Assembly: GCF_905475395.1 (NCBI RefSeq)
Contig: NC_058342.1
Span: 4,227,001-4,291,000, forward strand
From: Chrysoperla carnea
Lineage: Eukaryota > Arthropoda > Insecta > Neuroptera > Chrysopidae
DNA: 64,000 nucleotides
Reading direction: 5' to 3'
Positions 11,184 through 23,756 of the stretch are shown here, in pieces. Made by a program: the position numbers and the translations under genes. A model generated the notes under the pieces. It was given only the letters and a program-made list of their open reading frames with translations. It made no database searches and was not told where the DNA came from. Positions within the stretch are counted from its first letter, which is position 1; each line of letters starts with the position of its first letter.

Positions 11184-11936
11184 TAACTTTGATCCTTCGG
11201 TGTCGGATCATATTGAATCATATTTGATTCAATTTGGATTTAGAATATTTTTCTTCGTTTAATATTGAATGGATGTTATATTAAACAATATCGATATTTG
11301 ATTAATTCGATTTAGTATGAATTAATTTAAATTACAACATACTCGAAATTATTTTTTTTTGATAAAAAACATGCGGTCTGTATTGCGTAATTTCAGACTA
11401 GTATGTGAAAAATAAAAATTTGTTTGTTCAAATTATGTAACAGTGGTTTACAAAAAGCTGTTTATTAATTGAATTTATTTGGGAGTAATAATCAATAATT
11501 TGATTCAATCATTTGTTGAAATATTTATTGTAATTATTGATTATTTTCGATTTGCGTATTATCTGCAATTTCATTTATTTGACCATTATTTTAGATTTTC
11601 GATACAAGAACTTATTCCAATTGTAAATATTTATTGCTGAAATATTTATTGTAATTAGTGAATATTTTGATTATCATATTATCTGCAATTTTAGATTTCA
11701 TACAATTATTTTAGATTTTCGATTCATGAGCTTATTCCAGTTTTATTCGATTCTGATAAAATTATCCGTTTCCAATATACCTGTAATGCAATTTAGCATT
11801 TAATTGATTTAATATTTAATTAATTTAATTTTTTATTATTTCGTATTTAGATAACAATTCTTTATTATTTCATTCCAATACTTAGTTTACATTTTTCTTA
11901 CATTTAAGTATTATTTGGTAAAAAAAATAAAATAAA
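11184..11936 (+). other. BEL/Pao leader, no gene
   Basis: AT-rich 5' untranslated region. A primer binding site should start just after 11183, but the sequence there does not begin with TGG and I could not match it to a tRNA 3' end. Two similar stretches built around ATTTATTGTAATTA...GATTATTTTCGATT recur near 11520-11600 and 11640-11720. Confidence 0.5.
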
Positions 11937-12428
11937 ATGGCGAGTGATGAGGCTAAACTGAAAATTCTCAATAGCCGAAAGGAAATGTTTTTCCGAAGAA
12001 TTCAAAAATTATTTGAATATACTCAGGATATCGATAATGTAACAGTGCGTAAAAATTTCCTCACAAAAATAAAATGTTTAGAGGAAACCAAGGCTAACTA
12101 CATCGATATTATTGAACGGATAAACGAATTGAGATTAAAAATGGATCCCGATTTTGTACCCAATTATCAACTTCTCGAAGCTTTCGACGATTTATATTGC
12201 GAAATATTAACTTGCGCTGAAGATATTACCCCGAAAGTCGAAGTCAGAGTCAACGAGGCATCTGTTTCCAATTTAGAATCATCATCTCGAATGATGCCTA
12301 AGCTGCCTAAATTATCTCTACCTACATTTTCCGGTAATATCCTAGAATGGCCAATTTTTTATGAGTGTTTTAAGTCCTCCATTCACACTAATAGTCGATT
12401 GAGTAATGCGGACAAAATAAATTATTGA
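11937..12428 (+). pseudogene. BEL/Pao gag N-terminal part, ends at an in-frame stop
   Basis: Encodes 163 residues starting MASDEAKLK with a predicted helical, charged N-terminus and the highly characteristic BEL/Pao gag block LPKLSLPTFSGNILEWPIFY near residues 124-143. A TGA at 12426-12428 interrupts what is clearly continuous gag sequence, because the expected downstream residues resume in the same frame directly after it. Structural role: capsid-forming part of the polyprotein in the cytoplasm. Start chosen because it follows an A-rich leader and no upstream ATG is in frame. Confidence 0.85.
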
Positions 12429-15104
12429 ATAGGACAGCTTTCGGGGAAGGCAAAAAATGTTTGTACTGGCTTACCCCCTATTGGATCGAATTATCAAATT
12501 ATTTGGGATAAGCTCTGCGAAAGGTATCAAAACCCACGTATCCTGGCCGGTTCTTACCTACAACAAATTTTGGATTTTAAACCTGCACAGTCAGGTTCAG
12601 TCAATAATTTGGATAATATCCTAGACAGATGTGATGCATCATACCGTGCCCTTAAGGAATTAGATATAGCTGATTTATTAGATTTTACGTACGCATATTT
12701 ATTGTGGTCGAAATTGGATCCAGATACGCGCAATCTGTTTGAAAATACTCGAAGAAATTCCAGTATCTTTACTTATGCGGAGATTACTGCATTTATCAAG
12801 CAGCAGATTCAAATATACAATAGCACATTAGGTCATGGAAAATCCAGTTCGACATACCAAAATGTAAAATCAAAATCACACGCATTTTTTGGAGAAACCA
12901 ATCGAAAGAGCAATCGTTGCTTAATTTGTAACTCCAATCAACATACGGATATAAAAACCTGTACAAAATTTCTGGATAAATCTGCATCGGATAGATTTAA
13001 AATAATAAAAGGGAAAGGTATGTGCATTAATTGTTTTGAAAATCACAAGGTTGTACAATGTAAAAGTCCGTCCGTATGTAACGTTTGCCACTATAAACAC
13101 AATAGTTTGCTACATTTCGTCAAGCCTGTAAATAATAATAGTACAAGTTCCGTTGTGAGTCAAAGTGATTCTGTTACCAGTCCAAGTAGCCCCGGTGTAG
13201 TTCAAAGTGATACGTCAGCATTTTGTTCGACAGTCGATGATTCTATAATCAAATGCGGTTCTACAGTGTTGTTGTCAACGGTAATTGTCCATGTATACGA
13301 TCATGTCGGTGTCAGGCATAGAGTACGTTTCTTGCTAGATTCTGGTAGTCAAGGGAATTTCTTGACGGAAGGTTGTATTAAGAAACTTAGATTAAATATA
13401 TCGTCTTCGAATATGGTTGTTAAGGGCTTTGGTGGGGACAGTCAGGTTTTAGGAGCCTCGGATTTAATTATTTATTCACGTTTAAATTCATGCGTCAACT
13501 ATAAAGTTAATGTTTTTGTAATCGAAAAAATCACAGATCGGTTACCTAATGTCAAAATTTTACGAGAATCGTGGGAACATTTTAGTTATCTACCATTAGC
13601 GGATGATCAATTTTGTGAGCCTGGTCCTATAGAGGGCATACTAGGGGCTCAAATGTTTGCCACTTTATTAGAATCACGTAAAATCAAAAGTAAAATTAAT
13701 TCACTTATTGCCCTTGAAACAAAGTTGGGTTTCGTAATAATGGGCTGTGTACCCAATTTGCCAGTAGCATCCACGTCGGTACAATCCTTTCACACTCAGG
13801 TGAAACCGCCATTAGAAAAGTTGGTGCGTAAATTTTGGGAATTAGAGGACATTCCAACACAAAATTTCGAGAGTCCAGAAGATGTGGAATGCGAGAGAAT
13901 TTTTGCGTCGACCGTAATGCGGGAGAATTCGGGACGATATGTGGTATCTTTACCTTTTAAATATAACGCCAATAAATTAGGCGAGTCATACTCAAACGCT
14001 TTAAAACGGTTTAAAGCTTTGGAAAATAAATTCGATAAAAATCCAACGTTGAAGCAACAATACAGTGCCGTAATTAGGGAACATTTAGAAAAGGGTTATA
14101 TATCTTTAGTAAAAAATAACCCGTCTATTCCCCATTATTTCATCCCACACCATGGTGTATTTAAACCGGACAGTGTGTCCACCCCTCTTCGATGCGTTTT
14201 CGACGCAAGCGCTAAAACTACAAAGCAAGTATCTTTGAATGACTTGCTTTATACTGGCGTTAAACTACAATCGGATGTAGTTAGTTTGTTTTTAAATTTT
14301 CGTTTGTTTTCGGTTGCATTCACAGCAGATATTCGTCAAATGTATCTGAGAATCGGAATGCATTCAGATCACAGAAAATTTCAGCTAATATTATGGCGCT
14401 TCTCAAAAACCGATGAAATTTTAGTATATTCGTTAGACACCGTTAGTTTTGGTGTAAAGAGTTCGCCATTTTTAGCTTTAAGAACGTTAAAACAATTGGC
14501 GTTAGATGAAGCTGACAAATACCCGTTTGCTTCGTCAATTGTTCAACGTGATTTTTTCATGGACGATTTGGTCACAAGCGTCAACACGGTCAAAGAAGCT
14601 ACGGAATTATATTCGCAGCTCATTGAGTTATCTGGATCGGCCCAATTTGAATTGACAAAATGGGCGACAAATTCTCAGGAATTATTTTCTTTTGTGCCCG
14701 AAAAGGACCGTTCTCCTAAAATAGTATCCTTTGATTCAGACAGTCTGAAAATATTGGGTATGCAGTGGTACCCTCATTCGGATGTTTTCACTTTTAGTAT
14801 TAATGCCGAACTTAGACCCTGCACTAAACGTAATGTACTTTCGACAGTCGCTAGGTTGTTTGATCCGTTAGGAATATTAGCACCTGTAACACTATTAATA
14901 AAACTCTTAATAAAAAAATTGTGGATATTAAAATTGGATTGGGACGAGGCTCCTGATAGGGAAATTTGTTTATTCTGGGAAAATTTCCAAACTGATTTAA
15001 AATGTTTAGAATTGTTTAAAATTCCTCGTCATTTTGGGGCGATTAAAGATTTACCGGTTGAATTAATCGGATTTTGCAGACGATATTCGATCGTTGGAAA
15101 ATAG
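12429..15104 (+). pseudogene. BEL/Pao gag C-terminus, protease and reverse transcriptase
   Basis: Open from 12429 with an internal ATG at 12570 (844 residues from there). Counting from that ATG: CCHC knuckle at C117, C120, H125, C131, followed by further Cys/His pairs to about residue 183; protease active site LDSGSQ at 256-261; RT from about 490, with the CVFDAS block and FMDD at 663-666; BEL-type connector ending ELIGFC near 836. The frame then runs out at 15104 after a foreign tail. RNase H, which should start at exactly this GFC motif, is absent. Makes cDNA from the element RNA in virus-like particles in the family; here incomplete. Confidence 0.9.
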
Positions 15105-16377
15105 AAGCCTTTCCACTGCAAATTTACGACCACTTAGTCTCTTTTTGCATGATGGGCTGATACGTGTAGGTGGACGTTTACGAAATGCTGATATTAGTTT
15201 TGAGCAAAAGCATCCACTACTTCTCCCTAAGAAAGATAATTTTATTAATTTATTAATAGAAAATTGTCATAAAGAAAACTTACATACAGGGCCATCGTTA
15301 GTTTCATCCATACTACGCCAAAAATATTGGATACTGGGCGCCCGTAATACAATTAGGCATAACTTGAGGAAATGCAACCATTGTTTTAAATTAAATCCGA
15401 AGCCCGTTTTTCCCAAAATGGCGGATTTACCTTCAGTTAGAGTTTCAGAAACTTCAAAATCCTTTTTACATGTTGGGGTTGATTTTGCAGGGCCATTCTT
15501 CATTACTATGAGTCGAAATCGTGGAGTAAAGAGCCAAAAGGCATACTTATGTTTATTCATATGCTTATGTACTAAAGCTCTCCATTTAGAACTCGTGTCG
15601 GATTTATCAACCGATCTATTTTTGGCTGCCTTCAAACGCTTTTTATCCAGAAGGGGCGCATGTTCAGTGGTGTACTCCGATAATGGTACTAACTTTATTG
15701 GGGCTAAAAACGAATTAGAAAATTTATATAAATTATTGAATTCTGATGAATTTGAAAAAAAATGGGCTGCCGAGTTAGCTCATCGGAAAATTACCTGGAA
15801 ATTCCAGCCTCCTTTTCGTCAACATTTTTCCGGTATATGGGAAGTGCAAGTGAAGTGTGTTAAGACCCATTTATACAAAGTTGTCGGGGATCAAATTCTT
15901 TCATATGAAGAGTTGAATACGGTATTGGTTCAAATAGAGGCATTACTAAATTCCAGGCCTCTATCTTGGTTGAGTACTGACCCAACCGATCCCATACCTT
16001 TGACACCAGCTCATTTTCTTACCATGACCCCGTTAGATTCATTACCTTCACCAAGTGTTCCAAACCGTCCGGTAAATTTACTCGATCGGAAACGATTATT
16101 GGATCATTTGGTACAAGGGTTCTGGAAACGGTGGAAAAATGATTACTTGTCACAAATGCAATTAAGGCAAAAATGGAATGTTCCTGGTTATCCTATCCAA
16201 TTAGGAACCCTGGTGGTTATTAAACAAGATAACGTACCCGTTCTTCGTTGGCCAGTCGGTAGAGTCGAAAAATTATTCCCTGGCATAGATGGTATTGTTC
16301 GGGTGGTGGAGGTGAAAACTAAATCGGGTCTATATAAACGACCAGTTGTGAGATTATGCCCCTTACCCTCACAATAA
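15079..16377 (+). pseudogene. BEL/Pao integrase, out of frame with RT
   Basis: Open frame of 427 residues from the ATG at 15094, ending TAA at 16377; homologous sequence begins a few codons earlier. From that ATG: LRVGG-type block (residues 22-29), zinc-binding H59, H64, C94, C97, catalytic D130, D196 and E250, then a C-terminal domain with KRWKNDYLSQMQ and the basic tail. All catalytic residues are present. There is no ribosome entry or in-frame link from RT: the deletion that removed RNase H near 15077 also changed frame. Known role: inserts cDNA into the genome, giving the 5-bp duplication. Confidence 0.9.
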
Positions 16378-16756
16378 TTAATGTTTTCATTTAACTTGTC
16401 CGCCCCATCACCTTATTAATTTTAGTTTAGTTTTTATTTCTTTCTTTTTTTTTTTTTACAAATTTGATAACACTATTAAATTATTCGATTTTTCGATATT
16501 TTGATTGTCACCGTGATTGCAGATAATATGAGATGAAATTGTCTTTATTTTGGAATACATTGAGTAACTTTAAGTCTACAAATTATTGTATTGTTTATTA
16601 TTTGACACTTTGGTTGGTTATGTTACTTAGCCACAGACGCATATTATGTTGCGCCGTAGACTTATTATTTACGATAGACTGCTCATTGCATATCGTTTTA
16701 AAAAATGATTAGTTTCAGAAGCGTTTTTCTGAGTTAGCTCAAAAAATATCGTTCTG
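16378..16756 (+). other. BEL/Pao 3' untranslated region
   Basis: No gene. AT-rich spacer between the integrase stop and the polypurine tract. Confidence 0.6.
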
Positions 16757-16767
16757 AGCGGGGGCTA
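16757..16767 (+). promoter_or_regulatory. Polypurine tract of BEL/Pao element
   Basis: GAGCGGGGGCTA-like purine run directly before the TG of the 3' LTR, the expected primer for plus-strand DNA. Confidence 0.7.
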
Positions 16768-17339
16768 TGTTGGCGCCTATACTAATCGAATCAAATCAAA
16801 TATCGATAAATAAAAATTAGTTTAATCAACCGACACATATAAAGGTCGGCACTAGTTTATTTGTAAAAAATATATTTTTTTGTTATTGTACAAATATTTT
16901 TTGTATAGTTAAAAAAAGAAATCGATACCAGTTAGTTGGTTTTGTATTTTCGTTTAAATCGATTCCAGTTAGTTTGGAATACTTAGATATAAATTTAGTC
17001 ATTGAAATAAATTCAGTTAGTTGAGTTTTTTTTTTTGAAGATCGAAGGAATTTTAGTGATTCGAAATTTAGTACGAACAATTATATTAAATAAAGTGAAT
17101 TGGACCACAACCAACATATTAGCGGCCAACTAACGTCAGCCGCCAATTGGTGATTTATCCACAATTCCCCTTTTCCGAATTTACCCCTAAATCACCAATC
17201 ACTACCGGTGAAAATTAATCAAGGTAAGCCCAAAGAAAATTTATTTGTATAATTGTTTTTTTATCTGGTTTATTAAATCTTATTATATTTTCGTTCGTAT
17301 ACAGTCCACACTCGTGGACGTCGCATTTAGGCGCGTTCA
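16768..17339 (+). repeat. BEL/Pao 3' LTR
   Basis: 572 bp, TG...CA ends, the same sequence as 10613-11183 with one extra T. Followed by the TSD ACCTT (17340-17344). Confidence 0.93.
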
Positions 17340-17344
17340 ACCTT

Positions 17345-17473
17345 CATTTGTGTTATTTTATTATTCTAGGCTGTTAAAGCCGTCATATTGTTTATAATTT
17401 TAGCAACTATTGTATATTTAAATTTGTAACTGGGTATTACCCGTAAATAAATAAATAAATAAATAAATAATAA
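17345..17473 (+). mobile_element. 3' tail of the interrupted CR1/Jockey LINE
   Basis: Continuation of the LINE 3' UTR displaced by the BEL/Pao insertion. It ends with a TAAA/AAAT short repeat (17444-17470), the usual 3' terminus of CR1/Jockey-type LINEs. Confidence 0.75.
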
Positions 17474-17955
17474 ATAATACTGATTCAAGTTGGCCACGTA
17501 TTATAATCGACTTGATAAATGTGTTTCCAATATAATTATTCAAATAAGCATGTTGCAATGAATGAAAATTTTCCATTTTATACCCTAATAAAAATTTAAA
17601 AACGCTTATACATGACTTGAAACTTTTATACATGAGGAAAAAACAGGACAGCTTAAAATTTAGCCAAGGAAACTCGAATTGCTACTCACATATGTCATGG
17701 TGCTCTCCAAAGTACTTGCAAATATATCGAATATTTGGAATTATTTTACGTCATTTCCTAATGTGTAAACGAAGCCTTCGAAGATATTGGCTGTATTGTC
17801 AATAATAGCCACGAAATGCAGCCACGGCCGTAATCGACACGGGCTAAACTTCAATTTTATTACGTTGGAATTTTATCTCGTCATAAAATAAAAATGATTA
17901 ATTTTTGAAAGAATTACAACAGCCAATAAATAGGATACAATTGTTGACAAGGCCT
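17474..17955. other. No gene seen
   Basis: Short open frames here have no recognisable motif. Confidence 0.4.
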
Positions 17956-17959
17956 TCGA

Positions 17960-18240
17960 CTTGATGTCAAAATTCAAGATTTTGCGTGGAAAGTAAACTT
18001 TCTCGCGATTCAAAAATTACCGTGTAATATATTATTGGGAAACGCTATCGTACATCAACTGGAAGGAGAAGTATTACGTATTATGAAAATTTGAGAATGA
18101 AGGTCTAAGAAGTGACGTTTTGAGTTAAATTTTCGGTGAAAATGTTACCTGAGAAGCGCAAGCCTGTATATAGACCGTATTATAAATTACCTCCACCGAA
18201 GTTACGGATTTTTTATGCCATTCACTATAAACAAGTGAGG
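17960..18240 (+). pseudogene. Gypsy-like protease-to-RT linker remnant
   Basis: A 45-codon stop-free stretch (17960-18094) reads WKVNFLAIQKLPCNILLG, resembling the C-terminal half of Ty3/Gypsy proteases, where an ILG(A/M)DF block is expected. About 50 bases later a PVYRPYYKLPPPKLRI segment resembles the linker into Gypsy RT. The active-site DTGA motif and RT core are not visible. Very decayed; the assignment is by pattern only. Confidence 0.38.
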
Positions 18241-20090
18241 GTTAATTGAATTAGCGCGTATTATCAGATAACGTTGGATCAAAATCAAGAAATGCCACTT
18301 ATTTATAGCCCCCAATAGCTCAATACCGGTAAAGTTAAGGTCCATTTGATAAAATAAAATCTAGTCAGGTTTTGAATACAGTGTTCAGGGATATTTTTCA
18401 GGATTTTAAACATAATCACTCCCATGCTTAAAAATAAGGCTGTAACGAGCAAGAGTGAAAACCGCAAAAAAAAGCTTCGAAAGTTGCTTCTGGGTAAGTA
18501 AAGTGTAGTAGATATTAATACGTGACATTTTAGAAACAACCTGTATAGAACAGAGAAGTTAACACCTACATAAAAGTTATTTCCAATACAAAATCAGTCG
18601 AGTTGTACGTTCAATATTTGGTAATCATATTATATCTAATCCGTCTGTTTAAAAGACATATGCCAACGGATAATAAAATTATATATATATTCTATTTCAA
18701 CCAACTATGATAGCAAGATACATATGAAAATAATATATCTGCATAATTTACTAATACTAGAGAGGTCTAACAAAAGAATTCATCAAACCTTCTCTTCTTT
18801 CCACAAGAATTATAATAAATACTTCAATTCTAATATACATACAGTGGTTTTCTACTAGAATAGTTGTGATTATTATTACTAGTAGTTATCCGCCAGCTTC
18901 ACTGAACGATTTCAAAAAAAATTTTCTAATTATCTTTCTGGAAATTTGTTTTTCTTAAAACTTTCGTATCTCATAGTATTCAGGCAGTAAGTAACTTAAG
19001 ATGGAATCTTACGAAAAAAGATGAGTACGTCAGCTGATTTCGGCTGCATAATACATTTCTGTTTATTAGCAGTTGACTTACATTTATGTTCTATATGTAA
19101 TTTTTTTTATGAAATTTCTGAGGGTCGGCTCTTCGGTAAACTTGAAGTCTGATTTTAAGTTGCAATCCAACAAAAAACGGTACAATAACCCACCTTTTTT
19201 CGACTTGTAACTGACTATTTGGCTTCGAAATTCTATTACAGCAAATTACTGCCCAAAGAGAAGTTTCTATATCATACTCTCATTTTTTAAATCTTAGTAT
19301 CCGATAGACACTTGTGAGTTTTGGAAAACAGTGAAGTTATTTTTTCGTTAAAGGAAATTTCATGAGTGTAATTCAATTCATTATTGGGAAAATTTTATTG
19401 TAATTTATGTTGAAAATCATTAGACAGAAATAACTTAATTTGCTTTTTACTAACACTCCTACTTGGACAATGCTATTTGACTTATTGTACTACCTGTAAG
19501 CATCTTCCATAAGGTGAAAAATTAAAATGCTCATGGCACGAGACATAACTTACAAGGTCATAAAAATCTTTCCCAAACTTGGATTATGAACCTGAACTGC
19601 AAGTCGTAAGGGACAGTCGTAAATTTTTCGCTCCATGTTTCATAAAAAATGATATCCCAACAATCCACATAATTATAGGGATGCTACGTTCCGTCCCGTT
19701 CGGAATTCCACTAATCAGTACTCGTCCTTAAAATAGTGATAAACGTCAAGAGTAATTGACTTTATTTCTATTTGTAGGCAATTTTATTACAGATGCGATA
19801 TACAAATTACATGAACAAAAATAGAAGTTAATATTATTTCTCAAGACAGTTTTTTCTTAATGGATACATTTCTAGACTGAGAGCCTGCTTTATGTCAGCA
19901 CGATAAGCTTGAAAATGAGGGATAAAGGGAGAAATAGACAACGAAAAAAGGAACAAATCGTATGAACAGAAGGACCGTGCAAGAGAAATAATATCTAAGA
20001 TTGCTCCCGCAATACAGGGTTTGGAAAGAGCGTGGCCATATGGATGACAATTTTTACCGAAATCAGTAGTTCAGCCACATTTACCACATC
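18241..20090. other. No gene seen
   Basis: AT-rich sequence. I examined both strands and found no motif above background; short frames such as 18303-18539 (minus) look random. Confidence 0.4.
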
Positions 20091-20095
20091 CACAA

Positions 20096-20480
20096 GAACA
20101 AACGATTTATGCTGCGTTCATTAATTTTCGGCAAACATTTATAAGATCAATTGCTAATTCTTTTGGCATAAGATTTCAAATCATAGCATCAGCTCGAGAT
20201 GAATCCATTAACTCGAAGCTATTTTTAATAATGCAACGATCCGTTTAATAGTCAATAGTCCAATTTACACAACTGTTTCACTTAAAAGACAGATATGGAA
20301 GCATTTTTTCGAGTTCAGGGTCTCAAAAGAGATTCCAGTAATTGCTAAGTGTTGGTTTATGTAGACGATATAGTTATTTTTGAATTCAGTTGTTATGACT
20401 TATAGAGGAAGCTAGAGATCTTGAATTAGCATGTGCAAACTAATACAAAAGTAGGTACAAGTTTTAGGAATTAAATATTT
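20096..20480 (+). pseudogene. LINE reverse transcriptase remnant
   Basis: Plus-strand reading gives AAFINFRQTFIRS (equivalent of the FIDFxxAFDS palm block), FGIRFQII, then in shifted frames FFRVQGLKRDS (equivalent of the GLRQGD block) and LVYVDDIVIF (catalytic YxDD). The order and spacing fit one RT with several indels. It is not closely related to the other LINEs in this window, and the clade is unresolved. Confidence 0.5.
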
Positions 20481-20877
20481 AAATGTGGTAGTATAGAATT
20501 GATGTTGTTGCCAAATTTAATTTCTTTGGAATTACATTTACTAGTTCCTCGATATTTTACGAAATATTCTCGCCAACAAGGACGTCGATTTAATATAATC
20601 AGGCATTTAGTTAAATAAATGTCATTAATATAGAACCAAATATATAAATTATAGAAAAAGCCAGTAATATAGAACTATCCTTGTTGGACCACGATTTATC
20701 TAAGCGAAACATAAAAAACGTAGTTAGTGGATACTTAGATTGTATTATATTCAAAGATGTAGATAGAGCTTAATCTTCCAACTATAGCCTTGTGGACCAT
20801 AATTATGAATATCAAAAGGTAACTCATACATGCATACCCAACGTTTCAATTACATTTTGGAAGGTATTATGTCAATT

Positions 20878-22432
20878 ACGGCAAGATGAAAGTTTATAAA
20901 ATTTTCGTAATCAAATAACTCAAATTCCAAGCCCAAGAAACTTGAGTAACGTCGCAGCTTTTCGATAAAAAATTCAAATTGTGTTGTAAAATAATATAAT
21001 AAAAGAAAGGTAAAAAATTTTAATTTAGCAATAATTAATTCATATAGATTGTTTTCTAATTACAATCACATTAAATTTTTAGTACTTAAGAATCATTTTA
21101 ATGATGTTGCATTTTCTGTTATAAATTCCTCCAATTTTCATCAAAGCGATTGGGTTGTATTTTGGATCGCAGCCTGGTAAATTTGAAAATAAAAAGTACC
21201 CAATTTTTGCTCTGAAGAATACAAATATTTCTTATTGAACCAAGTTTGGCTTGTAGCAGCATCATCCGAAGAATACAAGAACCACACCAGGAGCATGTTC
21301 TGCGCATGGCCACATCAGCAGCGTGTTCTGCGGTACCTTCACCTGCACATCCTGAATTGCAACTACTACCACAAGTTGGAATAATTGCGTCCCTCAACCT
21401 ACACAATGCAGGTATTTAATGCACAAGTATTAAATAGATGTTATATTATCCTTTCTTCCTAAAAAACCATTTCCCACCACCGCACCACCTCCCAAGTAAC
21501 GCAACACAAAGTTGGCCACCATCTCGTACAAAAGAAATCAGCCCGGCACTGCAGCCGGAGTACCGCAACAGCCCTGTCTAGGCAACGATGAACAAGTGGC
21601 GCACAGTATTTATTATCAACCCTTTCTCCCTCCTGGAGGTACACATGCACAAGCAATATTCATTGCTTATTTCGTCCACTGTTCCTTATCAAATATATCT
21701 CTTTGATTTTGTATCAATAATGCTATTGTTTGATACAAAACAGTATATGCAGACGATACTGCTGTATTATGCACTGGAATAATTGGAATGAAGTAAAAGT
21801 GTGCTTTAGTCAATAGTTGTGACCCAATATTGATAAATCTAATTTTATTACTTTTGGTAGCCACGAACAGTCACCCTGAGGATTTTCACTTTTCATCAAA
21901 AACAAGCCATTGACAAGAGTTTCTAACCTTAAATATTTAGAACTGCATTTCGATAGCCATAACAGAAGGAATGTACATGTAAAATAACTAGCAAAAAGAA
22001 GAAATATTATTCATTAATATTTTGCAATCACTTAATTAATTAATTGATTAATCTTAATCTATCACCTTACAAGTAATTTATCATGGCCTGTTCGAAAACA
22101 TAATAAACTATGAAACTAGGGAAACTAACTTGGGGTGGTACTTATAACAACTCTGTCATAAAACATTACCCTCTATTCAAATTAAACTGCTATAAAGAGT
22201 AAGTACATACAGTATAAACTCTACTCCTCTATAAATATAAGAGTATTTCATTGTGATCTTTGTAGTTATTATAAATAACGTAAAACGTTAATTTACAGAA
22301 AGTAGCGAGTATGATAACTACTCTAGTAGTCCTTCCAAAAATGAAAGAAACCTGACAATATGAAACCCTTAATGCGTTCTAAGAGACTTTTAAAAATAAA
22401 TGTATTAATTTGGTAAGAATTAAAAATTATGA

Positions 22433-22435
<3 letters not shown>
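20878..22435. repeat. Dispersed ~1.6-kb repeat, copy 2, left part
   Basis: Near-identical to 4443-5933. Contains the fuller version of the Jockey-like RT remnant (YADD at about 21740-21760, SNLKYLELHFDSHN segment at 21915-21970). Interrupted at 22435 by a LINE; the right part resumes at 25755. Confidence 0.85.
22425..22435. other. Target-site duplication AATTATGACTT, left
   Basis: Same 11 bases at 25755-25765, bracketing the minus-strand LINE. The empty site is preserved in copy 1 at about 5898-5908. Confidence 0.9.

Positions 22436-22505
<70 letters not shown>
22436..22505. repeat. (TA)n tract, LINE 3' tail
   Basis: About 70 bases of pure TA repeat lying exactly between the left TSD and the LINE 3' UTR, so probably the element's own tail rather than a pre-existing microsatellite; copy 1 of the host repeat has none at this site. 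Confidence 0.8.
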
Positions 22506-22507
<2 letters not shown>

Positions 22508-22787
22508 TTATTTGACATAAATCAAAATAAACTACACAAATTGCACAAATTATTAGATCAAAAAAGGACTATACATGTTGACTGAGTATTAAACAAAAAA
22601 TAAGAATAATCTTAATTATTACAACCATAAAAAATAAAAAATAAAAATAAAAACATAAAAAAATAAAAAAATTTTAATAAAAATTTATAAAAACATGGGC
22701 AGTTTCAATGTATGTACGCGTTTCTTTTATTTAAGATGAACCTTAGAAAGGCGACCACCGGCTTAATTTTTTCAGGCTCAGAAACGT

Positions 22788-23756
22788 TTAGTATGTCTTC
22801 CGCAGTGTACATTTTAAACTTATATTATTAATCACCTGCTTTTCTTTTCCTTCTACCCCCGGACAGTCTTCTATCAAATGCTTCACACTCTCGGCTGCAT
22901 TACACAAAACGCAAACTGTTACTCCGTTAACTTTCACGCTATTCCATCTAAAACCATACATTCGAAAACTAGCAATCACATATCTTTCATTCCTCTCACA
23001 TATACTTAAATATTTGGCACCTTGAACGTAGTGGTCTAGCATAGCAAACATGCTCAGACTCTCTTTGTTCCTGATATCTTCCAGATTTCCAGTCAGAGCA
23101 ATCTGGTTTACCACTCGTTTAACAGATGCTTTGTCATCCATTTCAATCACACCATTTAATCCTCTTTCGTTCAATAACTCATTCAGCACACTCATTGTTC
23201 TGTCATTTATATATGTTATTTGCAACCTTTTATCAGACTTAATTATTCTATTACGATAATTGATTGCTTTTTGAATACAGAGATATTCAACGTTCCTAAC
23301 TCCAAGCTCTAGATTAACTGCAGAGTTTGGCGTAGATTTAGATACACATAGTAATTCCTTATAGAAATTATGCAGGACCACATTAATTTTTTTAAATTGG
23401 TTGTTGTAGTAGTTACAATTTGTGATCCACACTTCACTTCCATAGGTTAAAATAGGCAATACCAAAGCATTGCACATTTTCACAATCACATTTACTGGAA
23501 AATTCTCATATTTGTACACATACCGTCTTATATAAATTAATGTTCTTTTGGCTTTATCTCTCATTCGCTCCACATGCTCATTCCAACTTCCATTCCCAGA
23601 TAGCACCACTCCCAGATACTCAAAGTTCCTAACATTCTCAATCATTTGCTCTTTATACATCCATACCTCATTGGCGCCACGCTTCCATCCATTACTCACA
23701 ATCATCATCTTTGTTTTTCTCGCATTCACACTCAATTTCCACTTATCGCAATATTC
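22788..23756 (-). pseudogene. LINE ORF2 C-terminus: RT thumb and zinc knuckle
   Basis: Same frame as the RT to its 5' side, separated only by a TAG at 23757-23759. Reads WKLSVNARKTKMM, NFEYLGVVLSGNGSW and ALVLPILTYGSEVW, the usual thumb motifs, and ends with a CVLCNAAESVKHLIEDCPG block, a C-x2-C-x7-H-x4-C knuckle thought to bind nucleic acid. Stop at 22788. Confidence 0.85.

Larger units (their letters stand above)
10613..17339 (+). mobile_element. BEL/Pao LTR retrotransposon, recent but defective
   Basis: Complete LTR-to-LTR insertion with TG...CA ends and a 5-bp TSD. LTRs of 571 and 572 bp appear identical by eye except for one T in a homopolymer, pointing to recent insertion. The interior has gag with CCHC knuckles, an aspartic protease, RT and integrase in BEL/Pao order. 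RNase H is missing, gag has an in-frame stop, and integrase is out of frame with RT. It inserted into the 3' UTR of the CR1/Jockey LINE in the same orientation. Confidence 0.93.

Noticed and set aside
15267..15635. 122-residue minus-strand frame inside the integrase
   Set aside because: Antisense shadow of the well-supported integrase.
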